DNA of 64,000 bases, taken from Phycomyces blakesleeanus NRRL 1555(-) (lineage: Eukaryota > Mucoromycota > Mucoromycetes > Mucorales > Phycomycetaceae). Each line of letters begins with the position of its first letter. Within the stretch, counting starts at the first letter, position 1. The stretch lies in the NCBI RefSeq assembly GCF_001638985.1, contig NW_017265150.1:372001-436000 (forward strand). Direction: 5' to 3'. The translations under genes and the position numbers were made by a program. Positions 1 through 12,157 of the stretch are shown here, piece after piece. The notes under the pieces are model-generated. The model ran no database searches, had not been told where the DNA came from, and saw nothing but the letters and a program-made list of their open reading frames with translations.

Positions 1-359
1 AGGACATCAAAGATCCCGATCTTTCAATCAATAAAAAAAGAAATTGTGAATATAACGATATAAATATATATATTCTGGATGACAGACAGAAAGATCTGAT
101 AAGAAAACCTTTGGATTGGGTACATAAAATAATATAAAATAATATAATAAAAATAAAATAGAATAAATTTTTGGATTTTTTTTTAGGATATTTAAAGACG
201 CGTATAAATAATTCACTTTCAATCTTTACACTTGTTTCGCCACTAAAAATATTTATATATATATATTTATATATATATATATAAATAAAAATATCAAGCT
301 ATTATTTCAATAGTCATAATAATAATATATACCTTTTCTTTTGATTAAAACACTCTCAA
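1..359. other. AT-rich 5' flank of the siderophore synthetase gene
   Basis: No convincing gene. The stretch is dominated by TA-rich low complexity, especially around 245-290. It holds one TGATAAG site at 97-103, about 260 bp before the ATG at 360. This fits the HGATAR consensus of fungal iron-responsive GATA repressors (Fep1/SreA/Urbs1), so it is a candidate regulatory site, but a single short motif is weak evidence. Confidence 0.4.
97..103 (+). promoter_or_regulatory. candidate GATA-factor site upstream of the siderophore gene
   Basis: TGATAAG matches HGATAR, the site bound by fungal iron-sensing GATA repressors. It lies in the only 5' region available for the siderophore gene. The link to iron control is inference. 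Confidence 0.25.
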
Positions 360-2778
360 ATGCCTGTCTCTCTCACCATGTCAAAGAACCTTCAGTATGC
401 AAAGTTTGCTACCACATCCAGACTTATCTCCTGCCTTGTGATGGAAACCCTGGTATCTGCCTACTATGTTCCCGCAAACACACCCCAGGGCACCCCAATC
501 TGCCTCTTGGTCCGTCCAAACTGCAGCTCTACCCAGGAAACTCCCTCTACCATCCGTCTATCTGATGTCCTGGCTGTCATCCCTCTCCGTGGTGTCCCAA
601 TCCTCTCGACCGAGACTGGCTCATGTGCCGTACTCAACGACATCAAATGTCCCCGCATTGATCTTATCGATCCTATGGACATGTTGTCCCACATCTATTC
701 CATTCAAGGCCAAGAACCTTCTACCCTCACCATCTCGGACGACAACCTCCGCAACCAGGTCTATGATCTCTTGGTTTCTGTCTGCAAACCCAACATTCAG
801 TTGACTGCCAAGAAGCTCATCGATGCCTTTGATGCCGTACAGCTCTGGAAGCAGTTTGCCGATGACTTTGGCGTCGATCCCAAGTTGACCGAGGAAATTG
901 GATTGGAGTTGAACAGCTCTATTGAACACCAGAGTAAGTTACAATGAGAATGTTTGAATCTGTACTACTGCTTTAGTTAGATTCTATTGCATTTTTTTCG
1001 TTTGTTTGTTTCTTTTTGTCTGTGTGTTTGTGCGTATATATATTTTTGATTTATATTTTAAACCAAAAATTCCTCACCTATCAACAATATCATCTCATTA
1101 AAAAAAACATAATTATCTTTGACAGATTATGCTTATGATAACCCCAAGTCACTTCCTACTCTCAAGTCTTCAAGCATTCATTGGGAGCAGTCTGTCCTTG
1201 AAGGCCATGCCACTCATCCCGTAAGTATAATATTATATATATATATATATATCATTATCATCATCATCATTATGATTATGATTATTATAGCGCCGCAAAT
1301 ATTGCAAATAAAAAACAAATTCACCCAAAAAATAATAATACGCATATTTGTAAAAAGTATGTTACTCTTGTATTCTTATCATTAATATTTTCTTTTGGGT
1401 TGGTCGTAGATGCACAAAGCCAGAAAGAGCTATCCTCCAATGCCCCCTCTTATTCCCGGCAAGGTCAATCTCGAGCAACCTCAGCTTCGTCTGGTTGCCG
1501 TACCTGTAAGCTCTCTAAAGATACGTGGTGATTTTGAAAAGCTGTCGGCTCCTATTGTCAATGCCATCCTCAGCAAGTCCGAGGGCAAATCGGCTGATGA
1601 AATGCGTGCTGCGTACCCCAACCACATCTTTATTCCTATCCATGAACTCCAAGTACCAAACGTCGAGTCCAAGTTTCCGGAAGCAACAGTGTTGCCCAAA
1701 GAGAACAGTGTCACAATCCAGAGCTTGACTTCTCTCCGTTCTGTGGCCGTTCCTGACATTCTTCCCGGACTCAGTCTCAAGCTTTGTCTTGGCATCAAGA
1801 TCTCCTCTGCTCTCCGCACCATCACACCCTTCTCGACTCACTTTGGGCCCGGATTCTCTTACGACGTCGTCCCCAAACTCACCTACGATCCCAATGTCCT
1901 CACCGTCGAGCGTGAATTGAGCAGTGCGGTCCACGTCAATGCCGACTTTGACATCGCTAAACACTGCAGCTGTGTGTTACGTGAGGCAGTCGAATTCCCT
2001 GTAGATGCTGAACAGTGTCCGGACAAGGTTGTTGTCTGTGCCGCACTAGTCGAAAAGATCCAGCGCCCTGACACTGATGAAACTCTGCTGACCCATGTCT
2101 GGAAGCTCGATTCGGAGGCCAAGCGGATCGCCTTCCTCGATCGTTACATCGATCTTGCCCTCCAGGCCTTCCTCCCACCCTGTCTGATCAACGGCGTTGC
2201 TTTTGAAGCCCACGGCCAGAACACTCTTGCTCGCTTCGACAAGGAGACCGGCGAACTCAAGGGATTTGTGGCCCGTGATTTTGGTGGAGTCAAGGTTCAC
2301 CGTGAAACCCTTCGCAAGTCGGCCGGTGTTGACATTGATGTCCTGCCAGACAGCTGCGTCGTGGCTGACACACTCGAGGAAGTCTACAAACTACTCTACC
2401 ACACCCTTATCCACTCTCACCTCCAGCGTCTCATCCGCGTCCTTGATCTCCACTACAACGGTGTTGGCTGGGAACTCCTGCGAAAGCACATGAGCCAAAT
2501 GATTCCCAGGGATCATCCTATGTGGAAGGTATTTATGGAGACACCAAAGGTTCCTGGAAAGTGCTTGGTTCGTATGAAGATCGAAGAACTCTACCGTGAT
2601 GTAAGTATTTCTTTTCTCTCTCTTTAGCTTTAGCTTTTTGGTTTTGGGTTTCTTTATTTCTCTTTTTGGGTTTTGATGTAGTACTAACCCCATCTTATAG
2701 TACATCTATTGCCCTGTACCCAATGTGATCCACTATATCCCTCAAAATGTGGAGGAGATTGCTGTCGCGACTGCCTAG
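360..2778 (+). CDS. rfs: NIS siderophore synthetase, probable rhizoferrin synthetase (IucA/IucC family)
   Basis: Four exons: 360-933, 1126-1220, 1410-2600, 2701-2778 (stop TAG), giving 645 aa. All three introns are GT-AG (gtaagt donors). The enzyme should join citrate to an amine, probably putrescine, using ATP to make the citrate siderophore rhizoferrin; this is inferred from the family and the taxon. Visible IucA/IucC hallmarks are HWEQSVLEGHATHP (about residues 210-223, the citrate/ATP-site 'EQ..L.GH..HP' motif) followed directly by MHKARK, LKLCLGIKISSALR (about 345-358), and AHGQNTL (about 488-494). The C-terminal FhuF-like part has VRMKIEELYRD near 610. Length fits NIS enzymes of about 600 aa. 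The splice that joins the first motif across intron 2 supports the model. ATG 378 (MSKNL) is an alternative start. NIS enzymes are mainly bacterial, so an old transfer into fungi is likely. Confidence 0.88.
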
Positions 2779-3507
2779 GCTGGTTTACCTGGTTCTTGTC
2801 TTGACATTGTATATTAAAACAAGTGCCCCATATACTCTTTATTACTATTATCTTACTTTCATACTTTATTTTTCGCTTTCTTTACTCTTATTTAAAAATC
2901 AACATTTATTTTCGCCATCTCCCAATTCTGTTCTGTTCTATTATGGTATATTTTATTATATTGCCTCTTCTTCTTATCTTATTTTTACATATTCATTAAA
3001 ATGTCCTCTGTCCCGAGTGTGTAATTTATAAATACATATATTTTCAAGTGTTTCAAATCAAATGCTTTTTATAAACATCCAAGCAAGCAAGCAAAGTTTT
3101 TTTTTTAAAAAAGAAAGAAACGATCCCAAACCCACAGACAGTCCCTATTCAATCAACGAAAAATAAAATAACTCATGCAAAAGGCAGTATGATGGAGAGG
3201 AGGTGGAGGTAAAACATTTAACTTTACTTGACCCTTTTCTCACTCTATTTGCTTTGACGGTTAAATGTACGTGCGCTCCTGTGGGGTATTCAAGGCTGTT
3301 CTGGTGAGACACATCATGTGACCGTGGAGAAAATGGCAAATAGTTGTAAGTCGGGCCAAGGTGTGGGAAAGCTGTTCACAAAAAAAGCTCAAATAGAGGA
3401 GGTGCCTTTGCCTGGGACTCCTTGCTCTTCTTTGCTTTGCTTTGTTTTTTTCTTTCTTTCCAACCTCCCCTTTCCAAATCATAATAATTTCTTAAAGAGA
3501 AAAAAAA
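2779..3507. other. intergenic, no gene seen
   Basis: Pyrimidine-rich 3' flank of the siderophore gene, a T10A6 tract at 3097-3112, then the 5' flank of the transhydrogenase gene. Small open frames here have no fungal-gene character. Confidence 0.5.
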
Positions 3508-5554
3508 ATGGCTGCGTCTGCATCTCGCTCCAATGTTGTCCGTCTGTTGAGTCTTCTTCAGAGCTCCTCGAACGCTTGTCCCTGTCACTCGCACGCACAC
3601 ACTGCCTTGCCCACCCCAGGATCCTTCTCGAGTCTCCTCAAGTACGGCCGCCAGTACGCAAATGCTGCAGACTCTACCGACTATGCATTCGAGATGGCTG
3701 CCAGTAACATCCGTTTTGGCCCGGGAGTAACAAGGTAAATCATATACATATAAAAGTAGCTTTATTTTATTTTCTTCAAAAGTATTGGCTAGTACTTTTT
3801 TGATATCATGGGTGTATGTATGTATGTATATGTATTGATGTGCGTGTATGGATTAAATTGTGTAGTGAAATCGGTATGGATCTCAACAATCTCCACGCCA
3901 AGAAGGTCGCCGTCTATACTGACAAGACTGTGAGTGGTATATTTGCAACAGCAACTGCAATAATAAGAATATTATATACATAAGATACAGAAGCATAGTT
4001 GCACAGATTTTTCGTTTATACCTTTCCTTCTTTTATATATTTATATTTATATTTATGATTTATGATTTATGATCTAGATTGCCAAATTGCACCCCATGCG
4101 TGCTGTGATCGAATCTCTCGAGATGAACAAAGTCAATTACGTACTCTACGATACCGTCCGTGTAGAGCCCACCGATACCAGTTTCAAGCAGGCTATTGAA
4201 TTTGCTCGCCAGCACCGTCCTGACGCCTTTGTTGCTGTTGGTGGTGGCTCGGTTATGGATACTGCCAAGGCTGCCAGTCTCTACAGTGCCAACCCCGAGG
4301 CAGACTTCCTCGATTTCGTCAATGCACCAATCGGCAAGGGTCTTCCCGTCAGATCCAAGCTCAAGCCTCTTATTGCTGTACCTACCACTGCTGGTACTGG
4401 CTCAGAGACCACCGGTACTGCCATCTTTGACTATGAGCCTCTCCACGTCAAGACCGGTATTGCCCACCGTGCCCTCAAGCCTTTGTTGGGTATTGTCGAT
4501 CCTTTGAACACCCGCAGCATGCCTTCCCAGGTCCACGCCTCAAGTGGTCTTGATGTTCTTTGGTAAGTCTCTCTTTTTTTCAATTTATATAAAAAATCAA
4601 ATGGTTATATTCTTTGTTTTTTAATAAAAAAATTGGGTTTGTTGACTTAGCCACGCTCTTGAGTCCTACACTGCTCTTCCTTACAACCAGCGCTCACCTC
4701 GTCCCAGAGATCCCATTGAGCGTCCTGCTTACCAAGGATCAAATCCCATCTCTGATATTTGGTCTTTACATGCTCTCAAGATGGTTGTCGAGTTTTTGCC
4801 CCGTGCTGTCAAGGATCCCGAAGACTTTGAAGCCCAACAGCAGATGTTGTTGGCCTCTACTTTTGCCGGTATTGGTTTCGGTAACGCAGGTGTCCATCTT
4901 TGCCACGGTTTGAGTTATCCTATCAGTGGTCTCAACAAGACTTACAAGCACCCTGGTTATGATGTCGACCACTCTATTATTGTAAGTTTATTGAAACCAC
5001 ATCTTTTTTTTTTGTGATCCAAAATCATCATCGACAACAAAAAGGACTTTAATATCTAATCAATCTCTCTCTCTATCTCTTTTATTATTATTATAGCCTC
5101 ACGGTAAGAATTCTTTTTTTTTTGAAACAATCTCTGTTATTCTTGTCTGCATATTTGTGTATACAATAAGCTTTGACTTGTGTGCATGATCGATTTGTAA
5201 CTAATACTTGCTGTCATAGGTGTGTCTGTTGCCTTGTCTGCACCCTCCGTCTTCCGTTTCACGGCTGCTTCATGCCCTGATCGCCACATTGATGCTGCCG
5301 TTGCTTTCGGTGCTGACCGGGCTACCATCAAGGCCGAATCTGCAGGTGAAGTCCTTGCCGAGCGTTTGACTCGCTTCCTCCAGGACCTCGGTGTTCCCAA
5401 CGGCATCAGTGCTCTCGGCTACAAGTACTCTGATATCCCTGCCCTTGTCGAAGGTGTCCTTCCTCAGCACCGTGTTACCAAGTTGGCCCCTGCTGGAGAG
5501 CCTGGACGCGAGCAGATTGCTGCTATTTTCGAATCTTCTTTGAAGAACTATTAG
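3508..5554 (+). CDS. hydroxyacid-oxoacid transhydrogenase, mitochondrial (iron-type alcohol dehydrogenase, ADHFE1/HOT)
   Basis: Six exons: 3508-3734, 3866-3929, 4078-4562, 4651-4981, 5097-5103, 5220-5554; 482 aa. It belongs to group III metal-dependent alcohol dehydrogenases and most resembles HOT, which oxidises 4-hydroxybutyrate to succinic semialdehyde while reducing 2-oxoglutarate. The Ser/Arg-rich first 50 residues, without acidic residues, look like a mitochondrial presequence. The nucleotide loop GGGSVMDTAK is near residues 152-161. Metal ligands fit GLDVLCHALES (about 254-264), CHGLSYP (about 340) and IIPHGVS (about 368). Exon 5 is only 7 nt (CCT CAC G); it restores PHG, including a metal-binding His, and keeps the frame, so it is strongly supported. 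The 5' part of the ORF is clear and ATG 3508 follows an A-rich leader. Confidence 0.93.
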
Positions 5555-6775
5555 ATGTTTTTATATTTATATATCACTATTACTATCATTACCATTACAC
5601 ACACACCCACACCCATATATATAAAATAAAATATAAATAAAAGTGAGTCAAATATTTACAGTGTAGAAACCATGTATAGCTACACAGCTTTACTTTATTC
5701 TATGTATTTGTCTGTCTGTGCTTATGTGCCTATAGAATTTTGTGCCTTTGAGTGCGTGCGTTTATTTTGGGGGTAACTAAGACGAATCAATCTAGAAGAG
5801 GTAAAAAAGATATATTGGTTATATTTGTACACCATAGTACAAAGATCTTCCCGGGCCAACAATTAACGCTTATACCATTGTATTCTTTTTAGAGGTATAA
5901 CAGGTATAAAAGTAAAATCTACCAAGAAAAGGAGCACAGTTATTTTAGAGAGTATTATTCACGCACGTATTCTTTATCTTTATCTTCTTTTTGTATGTAC
6001 CTATTTTACTTAAACTACAGAGGCTGTCTGCATAGAATATTTTGAAAACCAAATTATATGTGCGTATGTCTGCATGTACACTCTGTAAAACAATGGTGCT
6101 ATATTATACTTTTCATTCTTATTTTCTTCTTCTTGTACATCAACTCTGCAAAGAATTTAACCCTGAATTGACCTGATTTTATACTCTTAGTTACACCTTT
6201 TATTACTACTGTTGTTTGCATTATTTTAAAGAAAGAAAGAAAATTCTGGTCAGTATAATGTGCTTCTTTTTTTGACTTACTGCTTTTTTTTAATAAGAGT
6301 ATAATTTGCATGTTAATGTCGTATCTAAATGTGAGGGGCTATATACAATAAGGAAAATAAATATAGTGATAGTGATAGTGATAATGATAATGATAATGAG
6401 AATGATATGCTTGTGAAACAGACTATCTTTCTTTTATTTATTTTTTATTTAGTTGCGGTTGACCCCCCCAATTCTCACAGGATTAATTACACAGTCCACC
6501 AAAAAAAGGGAGTTTAATCTGATACTGGATATCCCACAAGACCTTTATATATCCTGGGAAAAAATAAGAAGAAGAAGGGAAAAGAAAGAGATCAAGCTTA
6601 TTACATGTAATAATAATAAAGCAACTGATTAGATTTGACCTTTTCTTTTTATTTCACGGCCTTACATAACTGATTGATTTTTTGGTTTTTGAAACTAGCA
6701 CAGTGCTAAAATATACCTTTTTGTTGGATTTTGAAACGAATTGAATATGAATGAATTACAAGCTAAGCGTTCTTA
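5555..6775. other. intergenic, no gene seen
   Basis: AT-rich DNA with AATAAA-like signals just after the transhydrogenase stop and a GATAAT-type microsatellite around 6366-6400. No coding signal recognised. Confidence 0.5.
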
Positions 6776-7484
6776 ATGGGGGTACTCAGCCAGATTGATC
6801 GATCAAACTTTGAATTCAGAACGCGATATTATTGGACTAAAATTGTAATAGCGACGATCAAAATTTGATCGAAAAACGTACGGCTCTGATTAACCTAATC
6901 TTTACTTTTTTATATGCAATACGATATTGTTTTTATCTTTCTCCTTAATAAATCATAGAATGTATTGCCAACAGTCATATAATACTTCTTTCTCTCCATC
7001 TTACATGCCAAAATATAGTACAAAGCAACAAGCAATTGATGCCTAGAAGAAATCGCATAAAATCAGGGAATTTATCGTGAAAAAAAAAACACTGGTAGAG
7101 TCTTTATTAGCAAGTGCAGACGAGCTTATTAAAGATATTTTAGAAGTAATCAAAAAGGAAGTTAATATAAAGTTGGAGCAGATGGCTGCCGCGAAGGAGC
7201 TTAAACAAACACTTAAAGCCAATAAATACATACACAAGGTTGACAATGTATTGCTAGGTGTTGAGTAAAGGGAAAGAGCACTTGACTTCTTCGAGAGTCT
7301 AGATGCCTACAGGTTCAAAGAAGAAATCAGAATGTGCAAAGATTATTCTATAAATGCTATAAAAATCTATGAATTTTGTACGAATTTTGTACTTTTGTCT
7401 TTTGGTGTCCTCAACTACAAATTGATACCATTGGCCAAGATTCACACAAGAATTTGATCGATCAATCTGGCTGAATACCCCCAA
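6776..7484. mobile_element. Tc1/mariner-like non-autonomous DNA transposon (709 bp)
   Basis: Terminal inverted repeats of 32 bp at 6776-6807 and 7453-7484 match at 30 of 32 positions; their core reads TCAGCCAGATTGATCGATC. The element is flanked on both sides by TA (6774-6775 and 7485-7486), the target duplication typical of Tc1/mariner. Inside, 7047-7268 is open but has no ATG (the first start-like codon is GTG at 7077). It would encode a Lys/Leu-rich helical stretch containing LIKDILEVIKKE, with no DDE transposase motif, so it may be a captured exon. A palindrome of the end motif, CGATCAAAATTTGATCG, sits near 6855-6871 as a possible subterminal site. No transposase gene is present, so movement would need help in trans. 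Confidence 0.75.
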
Positions 7485-7793
7485 TATATATATATATCTA
7501 TATCTATATCTGATAATGCTTGTGTGAAAGTAAAATTTATACTCATACATATATAGAAGGTGATATAACAAGAATATATAAAAAAAAGGGCAGCAGTAGC
7601 ATTGGATGCCTTTTATAAATAATAATATCACAGCTTCCAATAATGGAGCTGTTCCATTTCTTTTTCTATTTTCATTTTTTTGTGTTTCATTTTTTTGGGT
7701 TCCTGCTGCATTTTTATTTTTCTGTTGCCAGAATCCGACTTTATTTTACTTTATTTTCTTTACAGAAAAAATAAGGGTATTTGCCGCAGTGCG

Positions 7794-9668
7794 ATGCAAA
7801 AACCGCCTCGTAAACGACAACGCCGAACACCACAGATCAGTCGCTTGATCGATTTCACAAGTTCACTTTTGTCGGATGAGATAGTATTGCATGTGTTTAG
7901 CTATCTGTCTGCAAACGATCTTGCTCAATGTGCTATGGTCAGCACAGGTTGGTCCCGATTAGCCAACGATGAATTGGTACATTCATTATTTTACAAAATT
8001 AAATCATCAAAATATAATAAAATAATCTTCTTTAAAGAAAAAATGAAAGAAAGAAGGAGGCAAGAACTTTGATTAACCTTACCAGCTCTGGAGACCTCTT
8101 TTTCTCGATAGATTCCGTCATCGATCAAGATTGAATTCTTGTAATGTCCATCCTTGGAAAACAAAGTACAAGATTAGTCACAACTGGCGCTCTGGTAAAT
8201 ATAATGTTTCTTACTTAAATTCACCTACACAAGGAGAAAGAGATAAAGATGCATATGTACCTGTGTATATTCTGTATTTTAACAGTGCAGTGAACTGTCT
8301 TTTTCTCTTAATTTGTTTGTTTGTAAATAGAATATACTAAAATGAGGATTATTAATTTGTGCTCTTATAAAATAATAATCATAATAACTGTTATTATTAT
8401 TATGTGTGCATATATGTAGGTAATTGCCAAATTGTCCATTCAGAGAGAAAGCAACCTATGCCACCCTGTCAGCCTTGTATTCAATCGATAGACTCCATTT
8501 TGTGCCAGTCAAACTCGGGTTCTCAGATAGAAATCTGGTCTCTGAAAAAAAACCGTATTCTCGGATATCTTCAGGCATTATCTCACCAAGAGGTTCCTGT
8601 TACATGCCTAAAGTTGATAAAAACTAGCCAAGAAGACATATATCATCTTGTGGCCGGATATGAACACGGGGGAATGGCCATGTGGGAAATCGAGATTGTG
8701 AAAGGCGGATATAATGCTACAGAATGGGTGGATTATCGACCTTCGGCACGGTCAGCAGACAGTGTGGTATCAATTGCCATGGCATATCCTGTTGTAGCCA
8801 TCTGCACTGCTGCCATGAAGATCTCTTTATTTAATGTCAATCAGAATACAGAAAGAAAACGTCTAGGATTGATCTACCAGCTGCAGAGTCCTGTGCATTG
8901 GACCCCAGTTGAGCTTGACCTCAAGTTACAGAAGCCATCTGCAGGTTGCATAAAGGACCGTTGGCGGCTGCTGGTGTGTTTTGGCATGGGTATCGGAACA
9001 AATGCTTACTCTATTGGAATACAGGCAAGTGCGAGTCATCTGGATAAAAATCTAACAGAACTTCTAGCCTGTTTCCTTTTTAAGACTAATGTGACTGCTA
9101 TTTTGTCTGCACAATTGGAATTTAGGAAATCATCGTCTCGCTTCACACATTGATTTCTTCTCGACACTGTTCTGCCCTTGACCAAGATACGTTCTTCTTT
9201 ACACCTAACCTTACCAATACGACCCAACCTCCTATCACTGCTATTGCATACGATGCACCATTCCTTGCAACCGCTCATGCGAATAATACGATTCGCCACT
9301 ATAGAGTAGACATTACTCCTGACGTCTTCAATCTCGTCTTTCTACAGACTCTATATGGCCACACATGCATGGTTACTGCGCTTACTTTGGATGGGCCCGC
9401 CAGACGGCTTGTGAGTGCTGATCGTACAGGTCTCAGGATATGGGATCTCGCATGTACCAAAGGAGTGCCTATGGATCGTAGTGGCCAATTGATAAAATGG
9501 CACCAAGGAGTTGATTATCTGGTCAGACTCGATCTTGAGCACGACGAGGACTATCCATGGCAGATAGACTGGCTGTGTTCGGATGCTACCAAGATAGTAG
9601 CTCTCAAACGACCTCTAGTGCCTGATGCAGCCATGTCACTTGTGGTGTGGTCCTTTGGGGAGAATTAA
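7794..9668 (+). CDS. F-box protein with probable WD40-like beta-propeller
   Basis: Four exons: 7794-7976, 8086-8194, 8420-9024, 9126-9668; 479 aa. The N-terminus carries a basic stretch (KPPRKRQRR) and then an F-box: LLSDEIVLHVFSYL, CAMVSTGWSRLANDE, continued across intron 1 by LWRPLFLDRF. F-box proteins are substrate receptors of SCF ubiquitin ligases via Skp1. The remainder has WD-like strands, including SGSQIEIWSL, HGGMAMWEI, TAHANNTIRHY, LVSADRTGLRIWDL and a terminal LVVWSF, consistent with a propeller substrate domain. Intron 3 begins CAG|GCAAGT and ends TTTAG, a GC-AG intron. Reading through it would meet a stop after about 43 codons, while splicing joins SIGIQ to EIIVSLHTL in frame. 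I cannot name the orthologue. An upstream in-frame extension lacks a good start. Confidence 0.8.
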
Positions 9669-10731
9669 AATTCATCCAAAAGCAACACTATTATATATAT
9701 TTATGCATATTTATTACTATGTTTTGTTTGTATTTTTTTTGTTGGCTATAAAAATGGCTATAATGAATGAATAAAAAAAACTCATCGATCACAACACTAA
9801 TATTAATTCAATTTATATATACTTTTATATACTTTTATACATATATCACTATCATTAATGGTATCGAACGATATACATATATAAAGAGGCTATAGGGAGT
9901 AATAAAAGGAATTCACGTGTTGAAAGATATTGAATCTGTTTCAAGGGCTAGTCCGTTTGAATAAAGTTCCAGCCTTTAAATATCCATAAATTAGGGTTTC
10001 TCTCTATATTTATGTGTATATTATCGCGATAATATTTTTCGATAGAGTGATTGGATTACTTGAAATTCAAATCGAGTCGAACTCTAACATAGTATTGGTT
10101 CCCTTTTATCAAAAAAGGAAAGCAAAATAAGCAAAATACAAAAGAATACGAAAGAACAACACTACTTTACTCGACTCTTAATGCCTTTCTTTTTAAAGGA
10201 CTGCATTCCCATCGTTAAATATTTAAATCTAGAATAGATGATATCTTCTTGGATTCGTTAGTAGCCAGAATAAGCGTCATTCTCGCAGTAACCACATAGC
10301 TTAATACATGGATTGTGTCAACCAACGCTTTTTTAGATGAGTAAAATATAGTGTAATACAAGGGATTTATTCGTAGAAATCAGAATGAAGCGCCATATTT
10401 GCCGATAAATAAACAGATAATTTAGCTTTCAAAGCCATGCCCCTTTGTCACCAAATATGAAAAAGAAAGAAAGTAGTGTCTAAATAGGCTATTTGTATTA
10501 TACAAGATCAAGGAGTATGATTTTTTTTAGTAAAATTATGGTAAAAATATATATATAATAGTAATTAAGGAATACATTAAATAATAAGTATAAAATATAT
10601 AAATAATTTGTGCACGGACCAGAAATATCCAGCAAATATAAAAGTTTCCCTCTTGTGAACCTCTCTTTTCTCTTTCATTAACAAACCACTTCTACTCTCA
10701 CTCTCACTCTTACCTTTATCTATCTTTGATA
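9669..10731. other. intergenic with promoter of the next gene
   Basis: AT-rich. It contains a small perfect palindrome TATTATCGCGATAATA around 10019-10034, and a TATA box at 10637-10643. No gene recognised. Confidence 0.45.
10637..10643 (+). promoter_or_regulatory. TATA box
   Basis: TATAAAA, 89 bp before the ATG at 10732, followed by a pyrimidine-rich CTCTTTTCTC/CACTCTCACTC leader typical of fungal transcription start regions. Confidence 0.5.
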
Positions 10732-11130
10732 ATGATGAATTGCGTCAAATACCACCTTTCCAAAACTCGCCACCAACACCACCACCCTTACTCTAGTGAA
10801 CCTTCTCTTGCACCTCATCCAACCAGACGTCCTGTAAACACGTCTCAATACCGCAAACTTAAACCGATTACTCACGGTATCAAACCCCATTCCCAGCAAG
10901 CCAATACAAAGTGTCCAGAAGAATGGAGTCATGCCAACATACAACCTCAATTCTATTCCACATTTTCACTGTCATCCTTTGATTCAAGTATTTCGGAAGA
11001 TGAAGAAGAATACGAGTTCTTTATTCCCACCAGCCCTCACTCTGCAAAATCCATGGATCTCGAAACACTTATATTTGACCATCCTTCTGTAACCATAAAA
11101 TTACGCCTGTCGCCTCATAGAGAATTGTAA
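10732..11130 (+). CDS. small unknown protein, single exon, 132 aa
   Basis: ATG 10732 (or ATG 10735) to TAA at 11130, no intron. The first half is basic and rich in His, Pro, Ser and Gln (RHQHHHPYSSEPS). The second half has an acidic Ser patch (SSISEDEEEYEFF) and then a short hydrophobic segment (LETLIFDHPSVTIKLRL). No signal peptide or membrane segment and no family recognised. A TATA box upstream and a clean fungal-style leader support it as a real transcript. The low-complexity N-terminus suggests an intrinsically disordered regulatory protein, but that is only inference. Confidence 0.6.
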   Translation: MMNCVKYHLSKTRHQHHHPYSSEPSLAPHPTRRPVNTSQYRKLKPITHGIKPHSQQANTKCPEEWSHANIQPQFYSTFSLSSFDSSISEDEEEYEFFIPTSPHSAKSMDLETLIFDHPSVTIKLRLSPHREL

Positions 11131-12157
11131 AAAGATTAAAAAAAAATATCGCATACTCTTCTGCTTCGTGATCTTATTCTTGTAAACCAAAGCCAAATTG
11201 TAATAACCATTTCCCACCCCCTCAGCCCCTCCTTAACCCTTCTATATATATTTATATATATTTATACATACAAGCATCTCTTCCTCTCTTTAGCTTGGTG
11301 CCTTTCTGTACATCTTTTCATCTCATTCTCCATTTATGTAAATAATAAAACTTTCTTTTTCTTTTCATCATTCTTTAATATCTAATCCTAAATTTGGTTA
11401 TATGAAAACAGGGTCTTTCTCTTTCAATCGTATATTATGCGATTACATTAATTTTTCTTCTTCTCTTAAAAATATACAAAATACATTTAGAAACAGTTTC
11501 TTCTGTTTCAATCAATGTGTTAACTTTCAAACTTTCAAGGGGAATCGCATTGGTCCAAATTTCACTTTGCGAGTGATTGAATAGATACTTTATTAAGTAA
11601 AATTAGTATTGCTAATTTCCTGCATTTTCGATAAAAGCTTGCATTTTTTTATTATTCTGGATTTAGATGAGAGCTACAAGATAAAGAAAAAAAAATTCTT
11701 ATTTTTCATTTTAGGGAACAATCAACTTGTTTTAATAGTAAGAAGAAGAAAGAAAGAAAGAAAGAAGCAACTAAGAACGTAAAGGTCTATGCACTGAATT
11801 TTTTTTTTCATTAAAAGTGCATACTTATACAACGCAGCTCTCAATAATAACGCATATACCAAACTAGCGGCTCTGACGGTTACTTGCATTTGATTTTGCC
11901 TGTAACTAAGAACTTTATGTCTTATGCAAAAACCTCTACATATAATGTGTGTGTATATACATGTGGGTATATTGTACTGTAAAAAAATCAACATATACAT
12001 AAATTTTTATACCGTTAAATAAATCTGTCGTAGACACAGCCATACTCTAATATAGTACATGCATCAAAAATTCTTCAACACACAACTCAAGTATTTCTAC
12101 TATACATATAGCTTCATATTTTTCTTCCCTTTGTCTTTTTATTGCTCCAAAAGCGGC
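11131..12157. other. intergenic, no gene seen
   Basis: AT-rich 3' flank with AATAAA signals (for example near 11343) and GAAA microsatellites near 11747-11768. Small open frames are not convincing. Confidence 0.4.

Noticed and set aside
2747..3031. Hydrophobic 94-codon ORF after the siderophore gene
   Set aside because: Overlaps the last exon in another frame and runs through pyrimidine-rich 3' flank sequence.
11402..11584. 60-codon ORF after the small unknown gene
   Set aside because: AT-driven composition in a 3' flank; no gene-like features.
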